64,000 bases of DNA from Ruminococcus flavefaciens AE3010 (GCF_000526795.1 NZ_JAGT01000001.1:3392501-3456500), one strand, 5' to 3'. Shown: positions 8,350 to 17,336, counted from the first letter of the stretch. Translations and numbers: made by a program. The notes: generated by a model not told the origin, from the letters alone.

Positions 8350-8384
8350 AAAGCCATAAAGATGCGGGGGCTTCTTTATGGCTG
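8350..8384 (-). terminator. Terminator of acyl-CoA synthetase operon
   Basis: Arms AGCCATAAAGA / TCTTTATGGCT, T-run on the minus strand, 15 bases after the stop at 8399. Confidence 0.85.
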
Positions 8385-8398
8385 TGATAGATTTCTGA

Positions 8399-10075
8399 TT
8401 ATTTTGCTGAGTTTTCCTCGTCCTGATGACGTATCTGGGCACGCTTTATCTTGCCGCCGAGAGTTTTCGGAAGCTCCTTGACGTACTCGATAACACGGGG
8501 ATACTTGTAGGGAGCAGTTTCACGCTTAACGTGATCCTGAAGCTCCTTTGTGAGCTCTGGCGAGGGAGTATAGCCCTCAGCAAGAACTACTGTAGCCTTT
8601 ACTACCTGACCTCTTATGGGGTCGGGAGCGCCTGTGATAGCGGACTCAACTACGGCAGGGTGGGTGAGGAGAGCGCTCTCTACCTCGAATGGTCCTATAC
8701 GGTAGCCCGAGCACTTGATAACGTCGTCGTTTCTTCCTACGAACCAGTAATAGCCCTTGGAATCGCGCCATGCAACGTCGCCTGTGTCGTAATTCTTGCC
8801 GCCGAGAACTGCCTCTGTCAGCTCGGGGTTCTTGTAATAGCCGCAGAACAGACCTGTTGGGTGTTCCTTGTCTATGCCGCATACCATGATGCTGCCCTCT
8901 TCACCGTCATCAGCCTCTGAGCCGTCAGCGCGGAGGAGGTGGATATTGTAAAGAGGTGAAGGCTTTCCTGTTGAGCCGGGCTTAGGGTCTATCCACGGGA
9001 AGTTTGCAATAAGTACTGTACCCTCTGTCTGACCGAAGCCCTCGCGCATCTTCTTGCCTGTGAGCTCGTAGATACGGTTGAATACCTCGGGGTTGAGGGG
9101 CTCGCCTGCGTTGCAGAAGTTCTGTATGGAGGAGAGGTCGTACTTGGTCATATCCTCCTGAAGCATGAATCTGTACATTGTAGGCGGAGCGCAGAATGTG
9201 GTCAGTTTGTAGTGGCTGATTACCTCAAGGATATCCTTGGCGTTGAATCTGCCTGTGAAGTCGTATGCAAACTGGATAGCGCCGCATATCCACTGTCCGT
9301 ATATCTTGCCCCAGCCGAACTTAGCCCAGCCTGAGTCGGATATGGACATGTGGAGCTTGTTCTCCTGTACCTGATGCCAGTATTTAGCGGTAACTATGTG
9401 ACCTAATGGGTGTGCGAAGTTATGACATACCATCTTGGGCATACCTGTTGAGCCCGATGTGAAGTATATGAGCATGGTGTCGGTAGCCTTTGTAGCCTCT
9501 GCACCTGTGGGACGCTCAAAGGTATCGGGATACTTTGCGATCTCGTCCTCGAAGTAGTCCCAGCCCTCGCGGGGCTCTGCAACTGCTATCTTCTTGCGGA
9601 GAGTCTTTATCTCGGGAGCAGCTGCGTCTATCTGTCCGCGTATGTATTCGTCGTCGCAGGCAATGATAGCGGATATCTCAGCCATATTGCCGCGGTAAGC
9701 GATATCATGTGTGGTGAAAAGCAGGTTTCCGGGGATAAGTATAATGCCCAGCTTGTGAAGAGCGGTAGCTATTACCCAGTACTCCCAGCGGCGGCGGAGT
9801 ATGAGAAGTACTACATCGCCCTTTTTGAGACCCAGACTGCGGAAATAGTGGCAGGTCTTGTTTGAAAGCTTAGAAATATCGGTAAATGTGAACGTTTTCT
9901 CCTGCTTGTCGTGACTGAGCCATACAAGAGCCTTTTTCTCGGGCTCCTGCTTTGCCCATTCGTCAACGATGTCCCAGCCGAAGTTGAAATCCTCGGGAAC
10001 GTTTACACGGTAATTTTCCTTGAAATCCTCATATGAGTCAAACTCTATACGGGGAAGATATCGGTCTAAAAGCAT
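8399..10075 (-). CDS. AMP-forming acyl-CoA synthetase (AMP-binding family)
   Basis: 558 residues, full length for the ANL superfamily. ATP/AMP motif YFTSGSTGMPKMVCHNF (about 208-224), NAGEPLNPEV and GQTEGT in the core, then DTGDVAWRDSKGYYWFVGR and the hinge and C-terminal lysine region (PKTLGGKIKRAQIR). It makes acyl-AMP and then acyl-CoA; the sequence resembles acetyl/medium-chain ACSM-like enzymes, but the acid cannot be read from the sequence. It lies 39 bases behind an XRE-cupin regulator gene, so it is probably co-transcribed and controlled by it. A role in fatty or aromatic acid activation is inferred. Confidence 0.9.
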   Translation of the reverse strand: MLLDRYLPRIEFDSYEDFKENYRVNVPEDFNFGWDIVDEWAKQEPEKKALVWLSHDKQEKTFTFTDISKLSNKTCHYFRSLGLKKGDVVLLILRRRWEYWVIATALHKLGIILIPGNLLFTTHDIAYRGNMAEISAIIACDDEYIRGQIDAAAPEIKTLRKKIAVAEPREGWDYFEDEIAKYPDTFERPTGAEATKATDTMLIYFTSGSTGMPKMVCHNFAHPLGHIVTAKYWHQVQENKLHMSISDSGWAKFGWGKIYGQWICGAIQFAYDFTGRFNAKDILEVISHYKLTTFCAPPTMYRFMLQEDMTKYDLSSIQNFCNAGEPLNPEVFNRIYELTGKKMREGFGQTEGTVLIANFPWIDPKPGSTGKPSPLYNIHLLRADGSEADDGEEGSIMVCGIDKEHPTGLFCGYYKNPELTEAVLGGKNYDTGDVAWRDSKGYYWFVGRNDDVIKCSGYRIGPFEVESALLTHPAVVESAITGAPDPIRGQVVKATVVLAEGYTPSPELTKELQDHVKRETAPYKYPRVIEYVKELPKTLGGKIKRAQIRHQDEENSAK

Positions 10076-10114
10076 GATTATAAGAACTCCTTTTTATTTG
10101 CCCAAAAGCGGCTT

Positions 10115-10660
10115 TTATTCAGCGATCATTGTGAGGAATCTTGCCTTGCTGTCACCTACGCAGCGCTGTCCGTGGAGATATGTGGGGTTGAAGTATATGG
10201 AATCGCCCTCGTTGAGGATTATCTCCTGATCTTCAAATGTAACAGCTATACTGCCCTTGAGCACAAGGTTGAACTCCTGTCCCGAGTGGCTGACCAGCTT
10301 TGCGGGCTCGTCTGAGGGTTCAAGTGTAACAAGAAGCGGCTGCATCACCTTATCGGCATAGCGGAAAGCGAGATCCTTGAAGCGGTAGCCGGGATAGCGG
10401 CTTATGCTTCTGCCCTTACCGCGGCGGACGACCTGGAAAGTGTCGATACGGCTGGGTTCGCCTGTGACGAGCTCATTGAAATCGACTCCGAATTTGTTTG
10501 CAATCTCATAGATGACGCTTATAGGAAAGTCACCGTTTTCTTCATAGCCTGCATACTGCTGGACTGATAGACCAAGCTCCTCTGCAAGCTTTTCCTGTGT
10601 GTAGTCGCACACCTCACGCAGCTCACGGATACGTGCTGCGATCTCGTTAATGGTTTCCAT
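10115..10660 (-). CDS. XRE-family transcriptional regulator with cupin domain
   Basis: 181 residues. N-terminal HTH_3 domain (residues 5-65, REVCDYTQEKLAEELGLSVQQYAGYE) and C-terminal cupin (about 105-178, SHSGQEFNLVLKGSIAVTF, EGDSIYFNPTYLHGQRC). Such proteins bind small ligands through the cupin and often regulate the adjacent metabolic gene, here the acyl-CoA synthetase. GGAGG lies 8 bases before the ATG. A promoter with TTGACA lies about 50-80 bases upstream; an autoregulatory site near it is likely but not proven. Confidence 0.9.
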   Translation of the reverse strand: METINEIAARIRELREVCDYTQEKLAEELGLSVQQYAGYEENGDFPISVIYEIANKFGVDFNELVTGEPSRIDTFQVVRRGKGRSISRYPGYRFKDLAFRYADKVMQPLLVTLEPSDEPAKLVSHSGQEFNLVLKGSIAVTFEDQEIILNEGDSIYFNPTYLHGQRCVGDSKARFLTMIAE

Positions 10661-10710
10661 AGCGCAACCTCCTCTTTATTTATATTAATACATTAGACTG
10701 TACAAATTTA

Positions 10711-10740
10711 ATGATAGCACATTTTGGAACAGCTTGTCAA
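10711..10740 (-). promoter_or_regulatory. Promoter of XRE-cupin/acyl-CoA synthetase operon
   Basis: TTGACA (10735-10740), 18-base spacer, TATCAT (10711-10716), minus strand. Confidence 0.7.
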
Positions 10741-10761
10741 GATGTAAGGAAATTTTGGCAA

Positions 10762-10792
10762 AAAAAACACTTCCACAAAGGGGAAGTGTTTT
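10762..10792 (-). terminator. Terminator of zinc-transport operon
   Basis: Arms AACACTTCC / GGAAGTGTT with a T-run on the minus strand, just after the lipoprotein stop at 10804. Confidence 0.85.
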
Positions 10793-10803
10793 GTGCTTTT
10801 TGC

Positions 10804-11262
10804 TCATTCACGTTTGAGGGTAGCTTTTGCAAGCTGGCAGTATTTTGCCTTTCCCTCCATGTAGGTCTCAAATGTACCCGTAACGGTAATAAGGGCGTTT
10901 TCGGGAGGATAGTCGCTGTAGCCGCTGCCCATATCGAATTCCATTCCCTGCTGACAGCAGGCGGTGGCGTCGGAGATGAGCACCGAATAATAGGTCTTGC
11001 CGGTGGATTCGTCCTTATACTCGTTGAAGTTGCCTGTTACCTTGACGGTCTTTCCCACATAGTCGTCGGGAGCCATCATCATGCTGTAAACAGTGCTGTA
11101 GACCATGGTACTGCTCATTTTTGTAAGGTCGATGTCAAACTCGTCCGAGGAGCTGTTTTTCGTGCTCTCGGAGCTGCTGCCCGAGCTCTGCTGACTATTG
11201 CCGCAGCCGAAGAAAAGGGCTGTGCATAAGCATAAAATAACGGCTACTGCAATTTTTTTCAT
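10804..11262 (-). CDS. Small lipoprotein of metal-transport operon
   Basis: 152 residues with a lipoprotein signal (hydrophobic stretch, then FFGC at 16-19), a Ser-rich linker to about 40, then a domain with VGKTVKVTGNFNEY and ALITVTGTFETYMEG that looks like an OB-fold (tRNA_anti-like). Two adjacent Cys (ATACCQQG) lie in the middle. The start codon follows directly on the permease stop (TAAATG), so it is the last gene of the zinc-type ABC operon. A metal-buffering or transporter-accessory role is inferred from position only. Confidence 0.8.
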   Translation of the reverse strand: MKKIAVAVILCLCTALFFGCGNSQQSSGSSSESTKNSSSDEFDIDLTKMSSTMVYSTVYSMMMAPDDYVGKTVKVTGNFNEYKDESTGKTYYSVLISDATACCQQGMEFDMGSGYSDYPPENALITVTGTFETYMEGKAKYCQLAKATLKRE

Positions 11263-12132
11263 TTATTTTCCTCTCCTTAATATGAATGAAGTGAGACAGA
11301 ATATGAAAAATACGATTATATCTGCCGAAACGATAGTAGAGCCCACAGGAGTACCTGCAAGTATGGAGATTATGATGCCGAAGAATGCGCAGAGCACAGA
11401 TATTATCACCGAGCAGATGATAACGCTGCGGAAGCTCTTGAAAACGCGCATGGCCGACAGTGCAGGGAAGATTATCAGCGCGGATATGAGCAGTGAGCCC
11501 ACGAAGTTCATAGCAATGACGATTATCATGGCTATGACAACTGCGATGAGCAGATTGTAAAGGTCCGAGCGTATGCCCGTAGCCTTTGCGAAGCTCTCGT
11601 CAAAGGTGACGGCGAATATCTTATTGTAGAATATGAGGAACACTGCGATAACTATTACCGACATTCCCACGCATATCCACACATCTGAAAGAGTCAGGGT
11701 AAGTATTGCCGTTGAGCCGAAGAGGGTACTGCACACATCGGCGGTGACATTGCCCGAGGTGCGTCCGCTGCCGCTCTGAGCGGCAATGTTCATGAGCATA
11801 TAGCCCAGTGCCAGAGCTCCCACGGATATCATGGCGATAGCGGCGTCGCCCTTTATCTTGGTATTGCTGCCGGTTCTCAGCAGGAGCACCGCAGAGCATA
11901 CAGTAACGGGCATGATGATGAGCATATTGTTTGTGACTCCCGTAATAGTAGCTACAGCCATAGCGCCGAAGGCTACGTGTGAGAGTCCGTCGCCGATGAA
12001 TGAGAAGCGCTTCATTACCAGTGTTACGCCCAAAAGCGAGGAGCACAGTGCGATAAGAAGTCCCACTATAAGAGCATACCGCACGGTGGGCATTGCGAAG
12101 TATCTGCCAAGCTCCGAGAACATATCACTCAT
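11263..12132 (-). CDS. Metal ABC transporter permease (ZnuB/MntB type)
   Basis: About 289 residues and eight or nine hydrophobic segments of the ABC-3 permease family, with the conserved GDGLSHVAFGAMAVA segment and the C-terminal region FVGSLLISALIIFPALSAM. It forms the membrane channel for Zn2+ or Mn2+ with the ATPase and binding lipoprotein encoded upstream. The start is ambiguous: ATG at 12132 and ATG at 12123 both sit behind GGAGG copies; both overlap or abut the end of the ATPase gene. Confidence 0.88.
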   Translation of the reverse strand: MSDMFSELGRYFAMPTVRYALIVGLLIALCSSLLGVTLVMKRFSFIGDGLSHVAFGAMAVATITGVTNNMLIIMPVTVCSAVLLLRTGSNTKIKGDAAIAMISVGALALGYMLMNIAAQSGSGRTSGNVTADVCSTLFGSTAILTLTLSDVWICVGMSVIVIAVFLIFYNKIFAVTFDESFAKATGIRSDLYNLLIAVVIAMIIVIAMNFVGSLLISALIIFPALSAMRVFKSFRSVIICSVIISVLCAFFGIIISILAGTPVGSTIVSADIIVFFIFCLTSFILRRGK

Positions 12133-12847
12133 CCTCCTCACCTCCCATAACAGAGAGGAAAGCCTGACCTATCTTGCTGGTCATGTAGTCCTCTTTCGTG
12201 CCGAAGAACAGCTGTTTTCCGCCGATATGGAGTATATGTGACGCATATCTCACAGCGGCGTTCATATCGTGTGAGACCATGATAACGGTTATGTTGTCCT
12301 TTTTGTTGAGACCCGCTATGAGCTCGTACATCTCGTTGGTAGCCTTTGGGTCGAGACCTGTTACGGGCTCGTCAAGGAGTATCATCTTCCTTGCGGCGCA
12401 GAGGGCTCTTGCAAGGAGCACACGCTGCTGCTGACCGCCCGAGAGCTCCCTGTAGCAGCGCTTGGTGAGGGGCTCTATCTCAAGCCTGCGCATCATGTCG
12501 TGGGCAAGCTTTTTTTCCTCTTTGCTGTAAAACGGACGAAGTCCGCAGCGGTTCATACAGCCTGAGAGGACTATCTCGCGCACGGAGGCGGGGAAGTCCC
12601 TCTGCACCATAGTCTGCTGCGGAAGGTATCCTATCTCATTTTTGCCCATGCCGCCGCAGAGCTCGATGCTGCCGCTGACGGGAGGCTTCAGTCCGAGAAG
12701 AGCCTTTATCAGCGTGCTCTTTCCCGAGCCGTTCTCACCGACGATACATAGGTAATCGCCGCTGCTGACGGTGAAGTTCAGATTTTTGGCGATAACGTCG
12801 CCCTCATAGCCGAGAGAGACATTCTCGCATTTAAGCAGTGCACTCAT
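12125..12847 (-). CDS. Metal ABC transporter ATP-binding protein (ZnuC type)
   Basis: 240 residues. Walker A GENGSGKSTLIKALLG (about 37-52), signature LSGGQQQRVLLARAL, Walker B KMILLDEPVTGLD, switch His in MVSHDMN. It powers the cognate permease. Its start overlaps the binding-protein stop by 4 bases, and its 3' end overlaps the permease start. Confidence 0.93.
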   Translation of the reverse strand: MSALLKCENVSLGYEGDVIAKNLNFTVSSGDYLCIVGENGSGKSTLIKALLGLKPPVSGSIELCGGMGKNEIGYLPQQTMVQRDFPASVREIVLSGCMNRCGLRPFYSKEEKKLAHDMMRRLEIEPLTKRCYRELSGGQQQRVLLARALCAARKMILLDEPVTGLDPKATNEMYELIAGLNKKDNITVIMVSHDMNAAVRYASHILHIGGKQLFFGTKEDYMTSKIGQAFLSVMGGEEDE

Positions 12848-13830
12848 TTATCAAGCACCCTCTTCAAAGTTTCAAGATTTTCGTTCATAAGGGAAATATA
12901 TGCGGCTCCGCTGTTTATGTCCTTTGCTGTTACGGACTGGAGCGAATTGAGCTTTTCGATCGATATGTCCTTTTTCTTTGAATTGGCGATTATGGACTTT
13001 GCAATGGAATCGTCTGAGTTTTCGATGATGAAAACTGTATCAAGGCCGAGCTCGTTCACCTTTTCGGAAAGCTTTGCGATAGTCTCGAAGCTTGCGGCAG
13101 TTTCTGCTGAGCAGCCCACGAATGCTGCGTAATAGTCGATGCCGTAGTCGTCAACCAGATAGCGGAAGGGGAATCTGTCCCCGAAAAGCACTGTCCTTGT
13201 TTTAGCAGCAGCAGCCATTTCAGCAAAGCCCGTATCGAGAGCTTTCAGCTCTGCCTCGTAGGAATCCAGATTAGCGCGGTACTTAGCCGCATTGTCGGGG
13301 TCTTTCTCACAGAGTGAGTCGCAGATAGCCCTGCAGATGACCTCTGCATTCTTTACTGACAGCCATACGTGCTCGTCGTACTCGGGACCTTCCTCTTCGC
13401 CCTCTTCTTCCTCTTCCTCGGGCTCCATGCCCTCCTTCAGCTCCTCTTCCTTGACGCTCTGACCGAGAACGTCGAAGAGCCTGAGTATCTTCATATCCTT
13501 ATTCCGGGCGTCCTGAAGAGTATCGGTGACCCAGCTCTCGGACTCGCCGCCTACGTACATGAGCAGGTCGCAGTTGGAAATGGTCAGTATATCCTGTGCA
13601 GTGGGCTGATAGTTGTGGAGGTCTATACCGCTGCCGAGGAGATATGTTATCTCAGCGCTGTCGGTATCGCCTATTATATTCTTTGTCCAGTCGTACTCCG
13701 AGAAAGTGGTGCAGACTATACTGAGCTTGCCGTCCTTTCTGGCAGCATTGCTGTCTGCGCAGCCTGTGAATATAAAAGCCGCAAGAGCTGCGGTGATTGT
13801 AATCGAAAAAAGTCTGCGTACGGAAAACAT
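12844..13830 (-). CDS. Metal ABC transporter substrate-binding lipoprotein (ZnuA type)
   Basis: 328 residues with a lipoprotein signal (AFIFTGC at about 17-23). Cluster A-1 fold of the ZnuA/TroA/MntC family: DLHNYQPTAQDILTISNCDLL supplies the first His ligand and DEHVWLSVKNAEVICRAI the second. Between them is an acidic run (about 135-155, mostly Glu) where many ZnuA proteins carry a His-rich loop. Zinc is the likeliest substrate, but Mn cannot be excluded. First gene of the operon; a Fur-family box lies in its leader. Confidence 0.9.
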   Translation of the reverse strand: MFSVRRLFSITITAALAAFIFTGCADSNAARKDGKLSIVCTTFSEYDWTKNIIGDTDSAEITYLLGSGIDLHNYQPTAQDILTISNCDLLMYVGGESESWVTDTLQDARNKDMKILRLFDVLGQSVKEEELKEGMEPEEEEEEGEEEGPEYDEHVWLSVKNAEVICRAICDSLCEKDPDNAAKYRANLDSYEAELKALDTGFAEMAAAAKTRTVLFGDRFPFRYLVDDYGIDYYAAFVGCSAETAASFETIAKLSEKVNELGLDTVFIIENSDDSIAKSIIANSKKKDISIEKLNSLQSVTAKDINSGAAYISLMNENLETLKRVLDK

Positions 13831-13855
13831 TTGAACAACCTCTCATATTTGAATT

Positions 13856-13870
13856 TGATAATCATTTTCG
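13856..13870 (-). promoter_or_regulatory. Fur/Zur-family operator
   Basis: Plus-strand TGATAATCATTTTCG matches the 7-1-7 box TGATAATNATTATCA at 12 of 14 positions. It lies just downstream of the -10 of the metal-transporter promoter, a repressing position. Confidence 0.7.
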
Positions 13871-13874
13871 ATTT

Positions 13875-13903
13875 ATTATATACCATGTTTTATGGTTTGT
13901 CAA
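13875..13903 (-). promoter_or_regulatory. Promoter of metal-transport operon
   Basis: Perfect TTGACA (13898-13903), 17-base spacer, TATAAT (13875-13880). Confidence 0.85.
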
Positions 13904-13951
13904 GGGGTATTTTGAAAAAATGAAAATGAGATGATATTTGGGGTGATATAC

Positions 13952-13980
13952 TTGACAATTACTGCTGTTTAATGTATAAT
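13952..13980 (+). promoter_or_regulatory. Promoter of 14014 membrane-protein gene
   Basis: Perfect TTGACA (13952-13957), 17-base spacer, TATAAT (13975-13980). Divergent from the metal-operon promoter, about 50 bases away. Confidence 0.85.
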
Positions 13981-14013
13981 AAATTCGTAATATTGATATA
14001 GGGGGGCGGTATT

Positions 14014-14478
14014 ATGCCAAAAAACAACAAAGACAAAGAGCTTGATAGAATGTACAAGGAGCTCCTTGAAACAAGGGACAGCGCCCGTGCTTCAAACAAG
14101 AGCGAGGGAAACAGACTGCTGTCATTCTTCATAGGACTTCTTCTTCTGGGCGGCGGACTGTTTATGATATTCCAGAATATCGAGGTCACCAGCTCATGGG
14201 GCTACGGCGGCTCGTTTTTCAGGATAGGCGGCTTCGGACTTCCCAACGGACTTATAATGCTGCCGATAATCATAGGTATAGGAATGTTATTCCTCATGGA
14301 GAAGAAGATATTCGGCTGGGTAGTGCTTTCAATAGGCATCATAATAGTTCTGCTCAGTGTAATGATGACCACACATCTCCACTGGATCAGCTCCAGCGCA
14401 TTTACATTCATTGTAATGTTCGGCTTGACTGCCGCAGGCGGAGCAATGGTTCTCAGAGAGCTTTTCAGAAAAGACTGA
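14014..14478 (+). CDS. Small membrane protein, function unknown
   Basis: 154 residues. A charged cytoplasmic N-terminus (KDKELDRMYKELLETRDSAR) is followed by four hydrophobic segments at about 36-53, 78-95, 100-117 and 128-145. I recognise no family. A strong consensus promoter and GGGGGG-type ribosome site suggest appreciable expression. Divergent neighbour of the metal transporter but separated by its own promoter; no functional link is shown. Confidence 0.8.
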   Translation: MPKNNKDKELDRMYKELLETRDSARASNKSEGNRLLSFFIGLLLLGGGLFMIFQNIEVTSSWGYGGSFFRIGGFGLPNGLIMLPIIIGIGMLFLMEKKIFGWVVLSIGIIIVLLSVMMTTHLHWISSSAFTFIVMFGLTAAGGAMVLRELFRKD

Positions 14479-14483
14479 ATAAA

Positions 14484-14514
14484 AATCCCACACCGTAAAG
14501 GTGTGGGATTTTTT
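14484..14514. terminator. Bidirectional terminator
   Basis: AAATCCCACACC / GGTGTGGGATTT arms with A and T runs between convergent genes. Confidence 0.88.
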
Positions 14515-14515
14515 G

Positions 14516-15046
14516 TTACTGTGTTATGTAAGCCGCTATGGGCTCGATGAACTTCTTGTCGGTGTAGTCGCCTGACTTTGAAACGTGCTCTGCCATTGCG
14601 ATCTCATCGGGTGTCTTGTCTTTTTTGCCGTTGAGCATTGCAGCAAAGGTCTTCATGAGCATTTTTGAGCTGAGGGACATCTTTTCGTAATTGAGCCCGC
14701 CCTCGCAGTAGAATACCTTTGCGAACTTTTTCTGCTCGTCGGTAAGGGACTTATTCAGGAGATTGTCAACTCCCGAATATCTCGCAGGGCTTGCGCCTAC
14801 GCAGAACATGGCAAGCTTTTTGCCGTGCCATTTGTCTATCCTGCTGGTGAACCAGTCAGCCTTGTGTATCTTTTCAACAGCGACCCAGCCGCCATAGATT
14901 ATGGCGTCATATTGGTCGAAGTACTTATCGTCCTTTTTGTGAGCGTCCTTGAATGTCATTATCTCGGCGCCCAGCTTTTCTGCCAGCCATTCTGCGTATT
15001 TTTTAGTGAAGCCTGTCTGTGATGAATATACTATTATAGTTCTCAT
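14516..15046 (-). CDS. Flavodoxin-domain protein
   Basis: 176 residues. N-terminal FMN phosphate loop (IIVYSSQTGFTKKYAEWLAE) and YDAIIYGGWVAVEKIHKADWF are typical of flavodoxin-like (Flavodoxin_5 / HemG-like) proteins. The C-terminus lacks the canonical flavodoxin acidic loop. Probably an electron carrier or quinone reductase in the cytoplasm. It lies 65 bases behind metY in the same direction and probably belongs to the HD-metY transcript, ending at the shared terminator. Confidence 0.85.
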   Translation of the reverse strand: MRTIIVYSSQTGFTKKYAEWLAEKLGAEIMTFKDAHKKDDKYFDQYDAIIYGGWVAVEKIHKADWFTSRIDKWHGKKLAMFCVGASPARYSGVDNLLNKSLTDEQKKFAKVFYCEGGLNYEKMSLSSKMLMKTFAAMLNGKKDKTPDEIAMAEHVSKSGDYTDKKFIEPIAAYITQ

Positions 15047-15111
15047 GATTATTACCTCTTTTTGTGGCTCGTTGAATGTATAATTGTAGGTACAGTGCTG
15101 GGATGTAGTGC

Positions 15112-16380
15112 TTAATCGAGAGCTGCAAATGCCTGTTTGAGGTCGTCGAGGATATCCTCAACATTTTCGAGTCCTACGGAGAGTCTTACGAGACCGCCGT
15201 TGATGCCTGCTGCGATGAGCTGTTCATCAGAGAGCTGACGGTGAGTAGCGCTTGCGGGGTGAAGTACACATGTACGGATATCGGCAACGTGAACCTCGTT
15301 GGAAGCAAGCTTCAGCGAATCCATGAACTTGACAGCTGTGTTCCTGCCGCCCTTGATGATGAATGAGATAACGCCGCTTGTACCGTCGGGGAGGTACTTC
15401 TTTGCAAGCTCGTGGTACTTGTTGCTTGCAAGACCGGGGTAGTTTACGGACTCAACGTGCTCGTTTGCTTCGAGGTATTCAGCTACCTTCATAGCATTTG
15501 CGCAGTACTCCTTCATACGGATATGGAGAGTCTCCAGACCGAGATTGAGGTAGAATGCGGACTGTGCGGAAGGATAGCAGCCGAAGTCTCTCATGAGCTG
15601 CATTCTTGCCTTGATTATGTAAGCAGCCTTGCCGTAGGTCTTTGTGTATATAGTTCCGTGGTAGCTCTCGTCGGGCTCTGTGAACTCTGGGAACTTGCCG
15701 TTTGTCCAGTCGAAGTTGCCTGAATCAACGATAACTCCGCCGCCCTGAACCGCATGACCGTCCATGTACTTTGTTGTGGAGTGGATAACGATATCCGCGC
15801 CGAACTCGAAAGGTCTGCAAAGGATAGGGGTGGGGAAGGTGTTGTCGATGATGAGTGGAACGCCGTTTTCGTGAGCTATCTTGGCGAACTTCTCGATATC
15901 GAATACAGTGAGTGCGGGATTAGCGAGAGTTTCGCCGAAAACTGCCTTTGTGTTAGGCTTGAAAGCAGCTCTTATCTCCGATTCGGGAGCGTCTGCGTCA
16001 ACAAAAATACATTCGATTCCGAGCTTTTTCAGCGTGTAAGCGAAAAGATTGACTGTACCGCCGTAGATAGTAGCAGCTGAAATGAAGCTGTCGCCTGCCT
16101 TTAAGATGTTGAGCAGGGAGAGCAGGGAAGCTGCCTGACCGCTGGAGGTACACATAGCGCCGATACCGCCCTCAAGTGCGGCTATCTTGTCCTCGACAGC
16201 CATGACTGTGGGGTTCTCAAAGCGCGAATATATAAGGCTCTTGGTGGGATCATCGAATACTGCGGCAACATCGTCTGTTGAGTCGTAAACGTAAGTAGTG
16301 CTCTGGACGATGGGGACAACTCTTGGCTCAGTATTCTTTGGTGTGTAGCCTGCGTGCAGGCATTTGGTTTCGATCTTCAT
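15112..16380 (-). CDS. metY: O-acetylhomoserine aminocarboxypropyltransferase / cysteine synthase
   Basis: 422 residues, full length for the Cys/Met metabolism PLP family. PLP lysine in HSTTKYMDGHAVQGGGVIV (about residue 205), phosphate-binding TSSGQAASLL, and the large insert typical of MetY rather than MetB/MetC. It makes homocysteine from O-acetylhomoserine and sulfide. CGGAGG precedes the ATG. Downstream of an HD-domain gene by 24 bases and upstream of a flavodoxin gene. No S-box leader was seen. Confidence 0.93.
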   Translation of the reverse strand: MKIETKCLHAGYTPKNTEPRVVPIVQSTTYVYDSTDDVAAVFDDPTKSLIYSRFENPTVMAVEDKIAALEGGIGAMCTSSGQAASLLSLLNILKAGDSFISAATIYGGTVNLFAYTLKKLGIECIFVDADAPESEIRAAFKPNTKAVFGETLANPALTVFDIEKFAKIAHENGVPLIIDNTFPTPILCRPFEFGADIVIHSTTKYMDGHAVQGGGVIVDSGNFDWTNGKFPEFTEPDESYHGTIYTKTYGKAAYIIKARMQLMRDFGCYPSAQSAFYLNLGLETLHIRMKEYCANAMKVAEYLEANEHVESVNYPGLASNKYHELAKKYLPDGTSGVISFIIKGGRNTAVKFMDSLKLASNEVHVADIRTCVLHPASATHRQLSDEQLIAAGINGGLVRLSVGLENVEDILDDLKQAFAALD

Positions 16381-16404
16381 TGTAGGATACCTCCGTTATA
16401 TATA

Positions 16405-16911
16405 TTACTGCACTTTTCTGCGGATTATGCGCTGAACCTTCGGCACACAGAATTCCAGCAGGGCACAGTATTTGTCGATAATTGTGATTATGTATGTTTC
16501 TTTGTATTTCGGCATGGGTCTGGTCACGGGCCACATATGCTTTTCGATCATGTCTCTTTCAAGCCCCGAGATCTTTGTTATCTCTCTGGCATTTGCGCAG
16601 GCGAGCATAGCGTGGTTCTCGCTGTGGGAAGCCTGACCTTTCTGCTTTTCTGCGTTGTACTCCTTGCGGTCGTAGTAGAAGAGGTCGTGGAGAAGTCCTG
16701 CTCTTGCGGCGGAACGGGCGTTTAGCCTGAATTTCCTGCATACCACATAAGTATAGTAGGAAACGTTCACACAGTGCTGGAATCTCGTTGTGGATATATG
16801 GTGGGTGATAGACCTGAGCTCCTGCACCTGTTCACAGCCGATTATATCTTTTACGCAGTCGTAGTAGCTGTTGGCGGTGAGCTCCTTCGAGGAGCATATT
16901 GCCTTTAGCAT
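16405..16911 (-). CDS. HD-domain phosphohydrolase
   Basis: 168 residues. HD signature: His in TTRFQHCVNVSYYTY, HD pair in RAGLLHDLFYYDRKEYN, third ligand region SHSENHAMLACANA, and the later Asp in YIITIIDKYCALLE. Similar small HD proteins are widespread in Firmicutes and uncharacterised. The start at 16911 is supported by GGAGGGG upstream. First gene of the probable HD-metY-flavodoxin operon. Confidence 0.85.
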   Translation of the reverse strand: MLKAICSSKELTANSYYDCVKDIIGCEQVQELRSITHHISTTRFQHCVNVSYYTYVVCRKFRLNARSAARAGLLHDLFYYDRKEYNAEKQKGQASHSENHAMLACANAREITKISGLERDMIEKHMWPVTRPMPKYKETYIITIIDKYCALLEFCVPKVQRIIRRKVQ

Positions 16912-17050
16912 TAGATCCCCTCCTGACAAATTGATTTTGCAGTATAATATATTATATCTTATTTTCCTGATAAAATCAATACAGAAAATGTAGAAATCTA
17001 ATAAAAAGAAGCTATTATATGTTATAGACTCAGTCTATAACTGACGATAT

Positions 17051-17336
17051 CAGTGAGTAGGGGCGGATATTATCCGCCCGAGCCGTTAGCCTGTAGGGGA
17101 GCCCGCCCTCGGGCTCCCGTCAGCCGTTAGACATTAGTTTGTAGGGAACGACGCCCCGCCGTTCCGCCGTCAGTGTATGACTGACAATACAATTATCATG
17201 AAAAATATATGTGACAATGTTCATTTTATCGCTGCCAACGGGCGCCGAAACGGCGCCTCTACACAAGGTTATTTGATTTTGTACGGTTATATTGCCCGAA
17301 TTCTTAGCTCTTAGCTCTAAGTTCTAAGTTCTTAAC
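17051..17336. repeat. Intergenic palindromic repeat cluster 3
   Basis: GTAGGGGCGGATATTATCCGCCCG, GTAGGGGAGCCCGCCCTCGGGCTCCC, a GGAACGACGCC module, then a linker with caattatcat...atatatgtg.caatgttcatt also found in clusters 11 and 12, ending in GGGCGCCGAAACGGCGCC and a ttcttagctcttagctctaa tract. Confidence 0.75.

Larger units (their letters stand above)
8074..8398. other. Intergenic region with sigI promoter and repeats
   Basis: Holds the sigI promoter (8102-8129), a repeat cluster (8148-8337) and the terminator of the acyl-CoA synthetase operon (8350-8384). No gene. Confidence 0.65.
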
